This document shows, piece after piece, positions 32,413 to 40,353 of a DNA stretch of 64,000 bases; position 1 is the stretch's first letter; every line of letters starts with the position of its first letter. Position numbers and translations under genes: made by a program. Source of the DNA: Fidelibacterota bacterium (lineage in GTDB: Bacteria > Fidelibacterota > Marinisomatia > Marinisomatales > TCS55); assembly GCA_002724735.1 (NCBI GenBank), contig PBPT01000016.1, forward strand, positions 9,674 to 73,673, written 5' to 3'. Under the pieces are notes generated by a model that was given only the letters and a program-made list of their open reading frames with translations, did no database searches and had not been told where the DNA came from.

Positions 32413-32681
32413 TGCAACGTTGAAGCAAGCTCAACGACATACTGGACCCGGGGGCGGTACCCGGCGACTCCACCATAAACACATTTTACCGCAAGTGTGC
32501 TTATGATGGGGTCGAAATAGGATCGACAGGTGTTTAATAGGTAAGTGGAGTTGTCCGGATGTAAGCTCGGTTAACGCGAACAAAAACTATAATTGCAAAT
32601 GACAATTATGCGCCAGAAATGGCAATGGCGGCCTAAATAGGCTTTCCGGGGTGGGTACTACCTGGCAACAGAAGTGCCAAC
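32413..32681 (+). ncRNA. ssrA: Circularly permuted (two-piece, alphaproteobacterial-type) tmRNA
   Basis: The acceptor half comes first, with GGACCCGGGGGCGGTACCCG and CGACTCC-ACCA ending at 32475. A 32-nt intervening hairpin follows (ATAA...TTAT), then the 5' coding half starting GGGGTCG at 32508, whose seven bases pair with CGACTCC. GGATCGACAGG is the D-loop-like part. The tag frame runs from GCA at 32595 to TAA at 32634-32636 and reads ANDNYAPEMAMAA, a typical alphaproteobacterial degradation tag ending in AA. The outer ends are approximate. It releases stalled ribosomes and tags products for Clp proteases. Order and tag identify the permuted class. Confidence 0.92.
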
Positions 32682-32757
32682 TATTTACAAAAAGACATAT
32701 TTTTTGATAAGTAAAAGTGCAAGAAATATTTGCAATCCAAAAAACGAAAGGAATACA

Positions 32758-33345
32758 ATGACAAAATATTTTGTAACGATCATCGCTGTGGCTTTATTTT
32801 CTTCAGTCGCAGTCGCAGATGATTTTGATAATACAGCACTTACACTGGCCGTAGAAGGCACTGACTACGGTATTGAATTATCAGCTAATGAAACAAGTAG
32901 ATCATTTGAACTACACACTAATGATATGCCAGTAGCTCAATATGCTGTTGGCATGACAGATAATGAAAGTGCGAGAGATTGGAGTGTATCGGTGACACCG
33001 AGTGTCAGCCAAGACGTGAGATCTTTTACTCTTTATGTTGAACCATTATTTGGACTCAACTGGGGAGACAATCATGATAAGACACAACTAGAACTTACAC
33101 CAACAATAGGTGCTTCTTATCATGGCAGACCTGAAGCAATACCTTACTTCGAAATAACAGGCAGGAACGTTGCCGAAGCAGGTGACATTTTTGATATAGA
33201 AGCTAGTGAAAGGATTGCAACACTTGGTGCTATAGTACCAGTTAATCCAGTAGTTGATGTTGACTTAATGATGATTCAAACAATGGACAAAGAATGGGAC
33301 AATGCGAATAGACAAATAGAAGCAAAGCTTTCTATAAAGTTTTAA
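32758..33345 (+). CDS. Secreted outer-membrane barrel-like protein
   Basis: About 195 residues. Signal peptide MTKYFVTIIAVALFSSVAVA, then alternating beta segments (LTLAVEGTDYGIELSANETS, RSFTLYVEPLFGLNWG, AIPYFEITGRNV) and a terminal phenylalanine strand (IEAKLSIKF), the usual signal for outer-membrane insertion. The start at 32758 has AAAGGA 5 nt upstream. It follows the tmRNA and ends in a terminator. It could modify host surface or permeability; no named family. Confidence 0.62.
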   Translation: MTKYFVTIIAVALFSSVAVADDFDNTALTLAVEGTDYGIELSANETSRSFELHTNDMPVAQYAVGMTDNESARDWSVSVTPSVSQDVRSFTLYVEPLFGLNWGDNHDKTQLELTPTIGASYHGRPEAIPYFEITGRNVAEAGDIFDIEASERIATLGAIVPVNPVVDVDLMMIQTMDKEWDNANRQIEAKLSIKF

Positions 33346-33365
33346 TTTACCATTTTTATAGAAAG

Positions 33366-33390
33366 AGGTCGCCTTAAGCGGCCTTTTTTT
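33366..33390 (+). terminator. Rho-independent terminator
   Basis: AGGTCGC pairs with GCGGCCT (one G-T pair, 5-nt loop) followed by seven T. Confidence 0.9.
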
Positions 33391-33423
33391 ATGACTAAAT
33401 ATTACGTAATAGAAAGGAAGCAG

Positions 33424-33621
33424 ATGATAAAAAATTTAAAAGATTTAATCATATGCGTTTTGGTTGCAGGAGTATTAGTTTTATTAGGTATTATCATTAT
33501 TGGAGATTATTATGTTGCCTTACAAGAAAACAGACCAGTTGACGAAAGCGTAATCACATTAATGAAAATGAGCTTAACAGGGATGATCGGTATAATTGCT
33601 GGTTACATAGGGAGTAGATAA
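33424..33621 (+). CDS. Small two-helix membrane protein (holin candidate)
   Basis: About 65 residues with an N-terminal helix LIICVLVAGVLVLLGIIIIG and a C-terminal helix MSLTGMIGIIAGYIG, the short turn carrying ENRPVDESV. AAAGGAAG lies before the ATG at 33424. Small two-helix proteins of this design are common in T4-like marine phages; a holin role fits the nearby cell-wall hydrolase but is unproven. Confidence 0.55.
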   Translation: MIKNLKDLIICVLVAGVLVLLGIIIIGDYYVALQENRPVDESVITLMKMSLTGMIGIIAGYIGSR

Positions 33622-34082
33622 TGTACGAATATAGATGTAAAGTTGTAAAAGTAATAGACGGTGACACAGTTGATGTAGATATAGATCTAGGTTTTGGTAT
33701 CTGGCAAATGGACGAGCGAGTCCGTATTATGGGTATAGATACTCCAGAAAGTAGAACACGAGATAAAGTAGAAAAAGCATTTGGATTAGCCGCAAAAGCT
33801 AAATTAAAAGAATTACTTAAAGGCACTCCTACTTTAAAAACACAAATTAACAAACACGGCGAAGATATGAAAGGCAAGTTTGGAAGAATACTTGGCGACT
33901 TTATTGTTGAAGATGGGTATGGCGGATACAAAAATGGATCTTTGGTAACTGAAATAATGATTGCTGAAGGACATGCAGTTCCATATACCGGAGGATCCAA
34001 AGAAGAAATCCAAGCCATGCATATGAAAAATCGTGAAAGGCTTATTGCTGAAGGATTAGTAACTCCTCCAAACCTAAAATAA
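33621..34082 (+). CDS. Staphylococcal nuclease-like endonuclease
   Basis: A 153-residue SNase-fold protein. VKVIDGDTVDVDIDLGFGIW is the entry strand with metal-binding aspartates; RVRIMGIDTPESR places R35, D40 and E43 exactly like the nuclease catalytic set, and KFGRILGD supplies the second arginine (R89). Calcium-dependent DNA/RNA hydrolysis is expected. No signal peptide, so intracellular. It overlaps the previous stop by one base. Confidence 0.87.
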   Translation: MYEYRCKVVKVIDGDTVDVDIDLGFGIWQMDERVRIMGIDTPESRTRDKVEKAFGLAAKAKLKELLKGTPTLKTQINKHGEDMKGKFGRILGDFIVEDGYGGYKNGSLVTEIMIAEGHAVPYTGGSKEEIQAMHMKNRERLIAEGLVTPPNLK

Positions 34083-34084
34083 GG

Positions 34085-34113
34085 TTGACATATACTTTCG
34101 TAGATGTTATAAT
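34085..34113 (+). promoter_or_regulatory. Consensus sigma-70 promoter
   Basis: TTGACA and TATAAT with 17-bp spacing, between the nuclease and the 34137 gene. Confidence 0.92.
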
Positions 34114-34136
34114 GAAATATAATTGTAACATGGAGA

Positions 34137-34568
34137 ATGTCTATGACTATGAGTTTGGCACGAGGGCTAACTACTCTCAACACACGAAAGCGTAAGCCTA
34201 AGAAATTTACTCTAAAACAGCAAGAGAAAAATGAAATTGATCGTAGAGCTTATAATAAGCGTATGAAACAACTTGGCTTGCATAATCAACAAATGAATTC
34301 AGAAGAGTATGAGCAGTATCTTTTGGGTAATTATAAGTCAAAAAAGAAACAAGAGTTCAAACCTTATGTTCCAAAAGACAATCCTTTCTACAGAGAAACA
34401 CCTGAAATTCCTAGCAATGGAAATGGTATAGGTAATTGCTATAAAAAGGAAAATAACACCTATACAGGTACATTAATTACAGGTATTGCTACAATGCATA
34501 AAAGCAACGCCGTGCCTATTACTAATAAAAAACAGGCAATTGACGTAGCCAATATGCGTAGAAACTAA
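34137..34568 (+). CDS. Conserved T4-like phage protein
   Basis: A 143-residue basic protein. The C-terminal half YTGTLITGIATMHKSNAVPI and the RETPEIPSNGNGIGN linker match conserved short proteins of T4-like marine phages. Function unknown; the consensus promoter suggests early expression. Confidence 0.65.
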   Translation: MSMTMSLARGLTTLNTRKRKPKKFTLKQQEKNEIDRRAYNKRMKQLGLHNQQMNSEEYEQYLLGNYKSKKKQEFKPYVPKDNPFYRETPEIPSNGNGIGNCYKKENNTYTGTLITGIATMHKSNAVPITNKKQAIDVANMRRN

Positions 34569-34622
34569 AATATGTACTTAATAACCACTGAAATTTCAAT
34601 TAAATAATAGATGAGGCTTACT

Positions 34623-35192
34623 ATGAAACAGATAAGAGACGGTCTGACCTTAGCAGTTATATCCATCTTTACTTATATGGGTACAGGATTAGCAGAAACA
34701 GTGTCAGGCATAAACGAACTGTATGCGGAAGAAGAAAGACCGCAGGAATACTGCCTAGCACTTAATATGTATTTTGAGTCTAGAGGAAGTAGTGTTGCCG
34801 ACATGGCAGGCGTGAGTGATGTAGTACTAAATAGAGTAAAGGATGCGAGATATCCTAATACAATTTGCGAAGTTATTAAGCAAGGTCCAGTAAGAGAAAG
34901 TTGGAAAACTAAAAAAGATCCAGACTTACTTGATCATGAAAGAGTATATAATCCTGTAAGACACAAATGCCAATTTAGTTGGTATTGTGACGGCAAAGCT
35001 GATGTTCCACGTAACCAAGATTTATGGCACCTAGTGCAGAACATGGCATACTTAATGATCTGGGAAAAGAAGTATGTAGGTATTACTGAAGGATCTACGC
35101 ATTATCACGCAGAATATGTAAACCCAAGGTGGGCGAATGGTTTACATTTAACGGGTAGAATAGGAAAGCATATATTCTACCGCTGGGAATAG
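34623..35192 (+). CDS. SleB-type cell-wall hydrolase
   Basis: About 189 residues. The Hydrolase_2 (SleB) core is visible: CLALNMYFESRGSSVADMAG with the catalytic glutamate, VVLNRVKDARYPNTICEV, CQFSWYCDGKAD and GSTHYHAEYVNPRWA. N-terminal residues 8-22 are hydrophobic (LTLAVISIFTYMGTGLA), a likely signal/anchor, so it may be exported by the host Sec system. It cleaves peptidoglycan and is the best lysin candidate here. ATG at 34623 has GAGG upstream. Confidence 0.82.
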   Translation: MKQIRDGLTLAVISIFTYMGTGLAETVSGINELYAEEERPQEYCLALNMYFESRGSSVADMAGVSDVVLNRVKDARYPNTICEVIKQGPVRESWKTKKDPDLLDHERVYNPVRHKCQFSWYCDGKADVPRNQDLWHLVQNMAYLMIWEKKYVGITEGSTHYHAEYVNPRWANGLHLTGRIGKHIFYRWE

Positions 35193-35201
35193 GAGAAACA
35201 T

Positions 35202-37121
35202 ATGTTTTTAGGGGTATTAGTTTTACTTACGGCTCTGACCATCTCCGCCGTTGCTATCTATTATAGTGTCAGTGGATTGGTTGCAATATTTGCGGCCGCG
35301 GCTCTGCCGATTATGATTATGGGAGGAGTACTAGAAGTTGGTAAACTAGTTACCGCAGTTTGGCTTCATAGGTACTGGGCACAAACAAAGTGGTGGCTAA
35401 AGTCTTATCTGTCTTTAGCTGTCATATTACTAATGTTTATTACAAGCATGGGCATATTTGGGTTCCTATCTAAAGCTCACATAGAACAAACAAGTGCAAG
35501 TGAAGAAAGTGTTGCACAAGTACAAAGAATAGATACAGAAATAGCAAGATATAATGCAGTAATAGATAGAGCAGAAGAAAAAATTGAGACCTTAGAAACT
35601 AGAGGTACAGGCGGACAATCAAATATACAATCCCAAATTGATATCGAAGAAGAAAGAATTAAAACAGCATATGAAAGATATCAACCACAAATTGAAGAAC
35701 AACAAAAAATAATTGACCAACAACAAGAACTTTACAATAATCAATTAACCCAACTTGATGATTTATTAGGAAGTGTGCAAGAGTTTATTGCACAAGGAAC
35801 AGATTCTTCTATCAAACAAGCACAAACAATTATAGGAACAAGAGCAGATGGAAATTGGGGAAGTGGATCAGCCAGAACTTATCGAAATTGGGTAGCAACA
35901 CAAGAAGAACGTAGACAAGAAATAATTTCTAAAATTGAGCAACTTGCCAATAATCCTACTGTGATTGCCGCAAGAGAAGAAATATTAAGATTAAGGGGAT
36001 TAGCTGAGAAGCAAATAGAGGAATCTAACAGACTAATTACTTCTTATAGGGAACAGTTATCAAGCAACAGAACCATAGATGTGGGTAGCTTGATTGATGC
36101 AGAGTTAGCAAAAATAAATGAAACTAATGACAACATAGACAAGCTTACAGAAGAAAAGTATGCATTAGAAGCCGAGTATAGAAAATTAGAAGCAGAAGTA
36201 GGACCTATCAAATACATTGCTGAATTTGTTTATGGCGAACAAGCTGACAAAGATCTATTAGAACAAGCAGTTAGATGGGTTATCTTACTAATTATATTTG
36301 TTTTTGATCCGCTTGCAGTTTTACTATTAATTGCAAGTCAGTATACTTTTGAGACTATACGCAATAAAAAACCAAAAAAAGAAGTTTTTGACTGGGATGA
36401 CTATGAGCATAAAAGGGCACAAGCAATAGTTGATAATCCCGGACCAGAGGGAGATAAAGATGTCAATGTCAATGAAGCACCTGATAGTGTCGATGATGAA
36501 CTTGCACAATCATCAGCCACAGAAGAAGAACAAGCAGTTGATAAGCAACCTGAACAAACAGAATCAAGAGCCGAAGACGAAGCCAGCGATGACTCCAGCA
36601 GAGCTGAAAGAGATATTGGGGGACAGCCTGGAACCCCGCCTTTGGGAGACGATACAGTTTACGAAATAGCAAAAAGTACAGCCTCTATGACAATGGAACC
36701 ATTTGACGGAAAGTTAGCTGAAGAAACAGTAAAAGAGCAAATGGAGGCTGAAGAACTTGTACCAGATGTAATCGAGCCAGCAGTTAATATGAAAATTGAT
36801 GAAGAATGGCAAGAAAGAGAAAAGCCAGAAACTAAAAAAAAACAAGAATCATCGGAACGTTTAAAGGCTCTTGAAGAAAAGGAAAATGACGAAGAGTATG
36901 TTGCCGCAAGGACAAAATGGAAAGCTGAAAATCCTGATCAAACTCTGAAGCACTATAAAAACTTATATGCAAAAGGAGTTATAGATTCATTACCTTGGGA
37001 GCAAAATACAATAGAAAATAAGTATACTCGTGAGCCACTTACTGAAGTAATTGAACCAGAAGGATATTCACAAAACAGTGAACAAAATGAAAATACTCTT
37101 TTTAACAAACTTAAAAAATAG
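35202..37121 (+). CDS. Large membrane protein with long coiled coil
   Basis: A 639-residue protein. Three hydrophobic helices at about residues 1-100 (including GLVAIFAAAALPIMIMGGVL), a coiled coil from about 105 to 345, another hydrophobic segment near 360-385 (WVILLIIFVFDPLAVLLLIA), then a long acidic, disordered tail. Proteins of this architecture are conserved in T4-like marine phages, unassigned. It may anchor a complex at the host membrane. Confidence 0.6.
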   Translation: MFLGVLVLLTALTISAVAIYYSVSGLVAIFAAAALPIMIMGGVLEVGKLVTAVWLHRYWAQTKWWLKSYLSLAVILLMFITSMGIFGFLSKAHIEQTSASEESVAQVQRIDTEIARYNAVIDRAEEKIETLETRGTGGQSNIQSQIDIEEERIKTAYERYQPQIEEQQKIIDQQQELYNNQLTQLDDLLGSVQEFIAQGTDSSIKQAQTIIGTRADGNWGSGSARTYRNWVATQEERRQEIISKIEQLANNPTVIAAREEILRLRGLAEKQIEESNRLITSYREQLSSNRTIDVGSLIDAELAKINETNDNIDKLTEEKYALEAEYRKLEAEVGPIKYIAEFVYGEQADKDLLEQAVRWVILLIIFVFDPLAVLLLIASQYTFETIRNKKPKKEVFDWDDYEHKRAQAIVDNPGPEGDKDVNVNEAPDSVDDELAQSSATEEEQAVDKQPEQTESRAEDEASDDSSRAERDIGGQPGTPPLGDDTVYEIAKSTASMTMEPFDGKLAEETVKEQMEAEELVPDVIEPAVNMKIDEEWQEREKPETKKKQESSERLKALEEKENDEEYVAARTKWKAENPDQTLKHYKNLYAKGVIDSLPWEQNTIENKYTREPLTEVIEPEGYSQNSEQNENTLFNKLKK

Positions 37122-37128
37122 GCTGTAA

Positions 37129-37527
37129 TTGAAGAATATAAACATAATCACACCGCCAGATAAATTATTCAACGATGCCCTACAAGTGTTGCTAGTGTTT
37201 CCTACAAAAGAAACACAAGAACAAGTGCAATCTAATCTTCTTGCTTATGTAGAAGAAGATGTCAACATTTATTATTATGATGCAGAAGTATGTGCTGAAA
37301 AGGATATAGATTGGCTTTTAACTGTGTTCAAAATGTCCGATTTAGCAATAATTGATATAGATAATGTCCAACCTTATGCAAGAGATCTAATTGGATACAT
37401 GATTGCAAAGCCAAAATCTTTCTGGTTGACAAAAGGCCAGAACATAGTGTATAATAAATTAAGTAAAAATGAAATAACGGATTTTAAATTTTTGTCCAAG
37501 TTAGGAGGTAATTTTGAGACGAAATAA
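37129..37527 (+). CDS. Conserved phage protein, TTG start
   Basis: A 132-residue protein starting KNINIITPPDKLFNDALQVL, with a Rossmann-like alternation (VLLVFPTKETQE, LAIIDIDNVQPYARDLIGYM). Similar proteins precede bS21 in other T4-like marine phages. The promoter of the next gene lies inside it (37426-37455). Confidence 0.55.
   Translation: MKNINIITPPDKLFNDALQVLLVFPTKETQEQVQSNLLAYVEEDVNIYYYDAEVCAEKDIDWLLTVFKMSDLAIIDIDNVQPYARDLIGYMIAKPKSFWLTKGQNIVYNKLSKNEITDFKFLSKLGGNFETK
37426..37455 (+). promoter_or_regulatory. Internal sigma-70 promoter for bS21/guaC
   Basis: TTGACA, 18-bp spacer, TATAAT inside the upstream coding region, about 60 bp before the bS21 start. Confidence 0.7.
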
Positions 37528-37765
37528 AGGTGGCTTTCGCCACAACAAAGAAAAACCACTCGGCAAAGGTTTATACGTCGAAGTTAGGAATAACGATCTA
37601 AATTGGGCACTACGGAAGTTTAAGAAAAAAGTACAAGAAGATGGTGTCTTGCAAGAATTTAAAGAGAGGCAGTTTTACACTAAACCAAGTGAAAAACGTA
37701 AAAGAGCTAAAGCCGCAGGCAGGGCTAGATGGCTAAAGAAATTAGAAAAGCAAAGGTTGGATTAA
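37514..37765 (+). CDS. rpsU: Ribosomal protein bS21 homologue
   Basis: An 83-residue protein. After a short basic N-terminus comes the bS21 core: GLYVEVRNNDLNWALRKFKK, FYTKPSEKRKRAKAAGRARW. The start is TTG with a perfect AGGAGG 5 nt upstream, overlapping the previous gene. bS21 sits near the anti-Shine-Dalgarno on the small subunit; phages including pelagic myoviruses are known to carry it, and it is thought to favour phage mRNA. Confidence 0.9.
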   Translation: MRRNKGGFRHNKEKPLGKGLYVEVRNNDLNWALRKFKKKVQEDGVLQEFKERQFYTKPSEKRKRAKAAGRARWLKKLEKQRLD

Positions 37766-37766
37766 A

Positions 37767-38891
37767 ATGCGTATTGAAGAAGATGTGAAATTGGATTTCA
37801 AAGATGTTCTTTTCAAACCAAAGCGAAGTAAGTTAGAAAGTCGCCGAGACGTTGATTTGACAAGGACATTTAAGTTTCATAACAGTGGAAATGAATGGAC
37901 TGGCGTTCCTATTATGGCAAGTAATATGGACGGAGTAGGTACGTTCGAAATGGCTAAAATCTTACAAGAACATAAGATGATTACAGTCATGCGAAAACAT
38001 TATACCATTGATGATTGGAAAGAACAAAGTCAAGGCGTCAAAATGAAATACCTTAGTGTATGCACAGGCACAGGTGTTATATGGGATTCTAATGCACAAG
38101 ATTATGCTACAATGAAAGCAGTGCTAGAAATGTATCCAGACATCAAATTTATTACTGTTGATGTAGCTAATGCATATCACGAAAACTATGCAGAATTCAT
38201 TGCTAGATTAAGAGATGCTTATCCAGATAAAACTATTGTAGCAGGAAATGTAATTTCTGCAGAAATGGTCGAAGAACTTATTATCAGAGGAGCAGATATT
38301 GTAAAGTGTGGTATTGGACCAGGTAGTGTTTGCACTACACGTTTGATGACTGGTGTAGGTGTACCACAACTTTCAGGAATTATTGAATGTGCTGATGCGG
38401 CTAATGGTATAGGCGGACATATGATTGCAGACGGAGGTTGTGTATATCCAGGTGATGTAAGTAAAGCATTTGGAGCAGGCGCACACTTTGTTATGCTTGG
38501 AGGTATGCTAGCTGGACATAAAGAAGGTGGCGGCAATATTATAACAAAGCACACTGCAACTGGAGGCGCATTTAAAGCAGAAAGCGGAACTTATGTACCA
38601 CACTTTGCTGAACAAAACTTTGTTGAGTTTTATGGTATGAGTTCAGATGCGGCTATGGCTACACATGGAACCCGTAAAGATGGATATAGAGGAGCAGAAG
38701 GTAAAGTTGTTTCTATTCCATACAAAGGCAATGTGCAAGACACATTAACTGAAATTTTAGGCGGTGTACGATCTACTTGTACATATATAGGTGCTAAAAG
38801 GCTAAAAGACATGTCAAAATGCACTACATTTGTACGTTGTACACAACAAGTAAACCAGATATTTACTCCCTTTGACGTACAAAAGGGATAA
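37767..38891 (+). CDS. guaC: GMP reductase
   Basis: A 374-residue enzyme close to the E. coli GuaC pattern from the start (MRIEEDVKLDFKDVLFKPKR) through VPIMASNMDGVGTF, DVANAYHENY, and the catalytic loop KCGIGPGSVCTTRLMTGVG (C189), to FYGMSSDAAM, AEGKVVSIPYKG and GGVRSTCTYIGA. It converts GMP to IMP and ammonia with NADPH. It has an insert near residues 255-285. In a phage it could rebalance purines salvaged from host RNA and DNA. One base after bS21. Confidence 0.93.
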   Translation: MRIEEDVKLDFKDVLFKPKRSKLESRRDVDLTRTFKFHNSGNEWTGVPIMASNMDGVGTFEMAKILQEHKMITVMRKHYTIDDWKEQSQGVKMKYLSVCTGTGVIWDSNAQDYATMKAVLEMYPDIKFITVDVANAYHENYAEFIARLRDAYPDKTIVAGNVISAEMVEELIIRGADIVKCGIGPGSVCTTRLMTGVGVPQLSGIIECADAANGIGGHMIADGGCVYPGDVSKAFGAGAHFVMLGGMLAGHKEGGGNIITKHTATGGAFKAESGTYVPHFAEQNFVEFYGMSSDAAMATHGTRKDGYRGAEGKVVSIPYKGNVQDTLTEILGGVRSTCTYIGAKRLKDMSKCTTFVRCTQQVNQIFTPFDVQKG

Positions 38892-38894
38892 ATA
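38887..38894 (+). promoter_or_regulatory. Late promoter motif upstream of hsp20
   Basis: GATAAATA at the end of guaC. The ~85-nt leader that follows contains two hairpins (GTAAGGC/GCTTTAC and GAG-GAAA-CTC types). Confidence 0.5.
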
Positions 38895-38978
38895 AAAGTG
38901 TAAGGCAATGTATGCTTTACATTAACCGAGTGCCGAAAGGGCTCATTTTATAAATCTTGCTTATTAAAGGAGAAAACA

Positions 38979-39437
38979 ATGACAAGACTAACAACCCTAG
39001 ATATCAACCCCCATTTTCAAAGAGCAACTATTGGATTTGATCGAATCTTTGATCAACTCGAAAGACAGTTTGCTAATAGTCCAAACGGACAGGGGTATCC
39101 ACCATATAACATTGCACAGTTGAACGAAGATGAGTTTATGATCTCTCTTGCAGTTGCTGGCTTTGGTATGGATAATTTAGATATCACCAAAGACGGTGAA
39201 ACCTTAAGAATTGAAGGGACTGCACCGGGTGGTGACGATCAAATAAATTATTTACACAAAGGAATTGGTGGACGTAATTTCCGTAGGGAATTTACACTTG
39301 CTGAACATGTTGAAGTTGTAAATGCTCAACTTGAACTTGGTATGCTTAATGTACACCTAAAGCGTAACTTACCGGAAGAATTACAGCCTAAAAAAATTAA
39401 AATTAATGAAGGCGTAACAATCGACCAAAGCAAGTAA
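38979..39437 (+). CDS. Small heat-shock protein (Hsp20/IbpA type)
   Basis: A 152-residue alpha-crystallin-domain protein. N-terminus FQRATIGFDRIFDQLERQFA, core YPPYNIAQLNEDEFMISLAV, FGMDNLDITKDGETLRIEG, YLHKGIGGRNFRREFTLAEH, and the final LNVHLKRNLPEE. It holds unfolded proteins. Hsp20 is common in T4-like cyanophages. A hairpin separates it from clpS. Confidence 0.93.
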   Translation: MTRLTTLDINPHFQRATIGFDRIFDQLERQFANSPNGQGYPPYNIAQLNEDEFMISLAVAGFGMDNLDITKDGETLRIEGTAPGGDDQINYLHKGIGGRNFRREFTLAEHVEVVNAQLELGMLNVHLKRNLPEELQPKKIKINEGVTIDQSK

Positions 39438-39446
39438 TAGGCATCT

Positions 39447-39469
39447 GGGGGAGTACTAGTTATTCCCCC
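39447..39469 (+). terminator. Hairpin between hsp20 and clpS
   Basis: GGGGGA pairs with TCCCCC (11-nt loop). Without a T run it is more likely an attenuator or RNA processing/stability element. Confidence 0.5.
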
Positions 39470-39486
39470 ATACCTAGGAGGAAAAA

Positions 39487-39798
39487 ATGACTACAGTGAC
39501 AGATATAGATGTTAAAATAGATGAAAAGATCAAAGATCTTATTCAAGAACCTAGCCGTTATAATGTCATCTTTCTAAACGATGATGCCACACCCATGGAA
39601 TGGGTAATTGACTTATTAGTAAGAGTATTCAAACATACTCAGACTTCCGCACAAAATCTAACATTGGAGATACATACTAATGGTAGTGCAGTTGTCGGCA
39701 CTTACAGCTATGAAATTGCCGAACAGAAAGCTATAGAATCTACTACAGCAAGTAGAGAAAACGGCTTTCCACTACAGATTAAAGTGGAAGTGGAATAA
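39487..39798 (+). CDS. clpS: ClpS-like Clp protease adaptor
   Basis: A 103-residue protein with the ClpS core: RYNVIFLNDDATPMEWVIDL, LVRVFKHT, LEIHTNGSAVVGTYSYEIAEQK. The N-degron pocket residues (NDD..P) are visible. ClpS binds ClpA, delivers N-end-rule substrates and suppresses degradation of tmRNA-tagged substrates by ClpAP. AGGAGG precedes the ATG; one base before heme oxygenase it ends, so they are co-translated. Confidence 0.88.
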   Translation: MTTVTDIDVKIDEKIKDLIQEPSRYNVIFLNDDATPMEWVIDLLVRVFKHTQTSAQNLTLEIHTNGSAVVGTYSYEIAEQKAIESTTASRENGFPLQIKVEVE

Positions 39799-40353
39799 AT
39801 GTCGAACTTAAAAGAGTTAACTTGGGAACATCACAAGAACGCTGAGCGACAAGAATTTGTTAAAGAACTAATGTCCGGAGACATATCAAAAAAAAGATAT
39901 GCAACTCTTTTATTTAATTTACATCCATGCTATAATATTTTAGAAACATTTGCACGATTATATGATCTTTTAGATGTTAGACTCGCACCATCTATACATG
40001 CAGACTATCATGAATTATGGAACGAAACTGAGGAGTACCAACCACCATTACTGCCAGTAGTAAGAGAATATATGGATCACATAGTATCAATACAAGAAGA
40101 TCCAGACAAATTAATGGCACATCTATATGTTAGACATATGGGTGATCTTAGTGGAGGACAAATGATAGCAAAGAAAGTACCAGGATCTGGAACCATGTAT
40201 AAGTTTAACGAAGATGTAAAAGTGCTGAAAGAAAAAATACGTGCTAGGCTAGATGACAGTATGGCTGAAGAAGCAAAAATAGCATTTACTTTCGCTACTA
40301 AACTATTTAAACAAATGATGGAAATTGAAAATGGTAGCAAACAAAAACACTGA
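39799..40353 (+). CDS. ho1: Heme oxygenase
   Basis: A 184-residue enzyme. The proximal histidine lies in TWEHHKNAERQEF (H12), and the distal helix reads HLYVRHMGDLSGGQMIAKKV, the family signature with the flexible GDLSGG. It opens heme to biliverdin, CO and iron. Phage heme oxygenases are known from cyanophages and alphaproteobacterial phages and pair with a bilin reductase, here two genes downstream. Its end overlaps the nitrilase-like gene by 23 nt. Confidence 0.93.
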   Translation: MSNLKELTWEHHKNAERQEFVKELMSGDISKKRYATLLFNLHPCYNILETFARLYDLLDVRLAPSIHADYHELWNETEEYQPPLLPVVREYMDHIVSIQEDPDKLMAHLYVRHMGDLSGGQMIAKKVPGSGTMYKFNEDVKVLKEKIRARLDDSMAEEAKIAFTFATKLFKQMMEIENGSKQKH

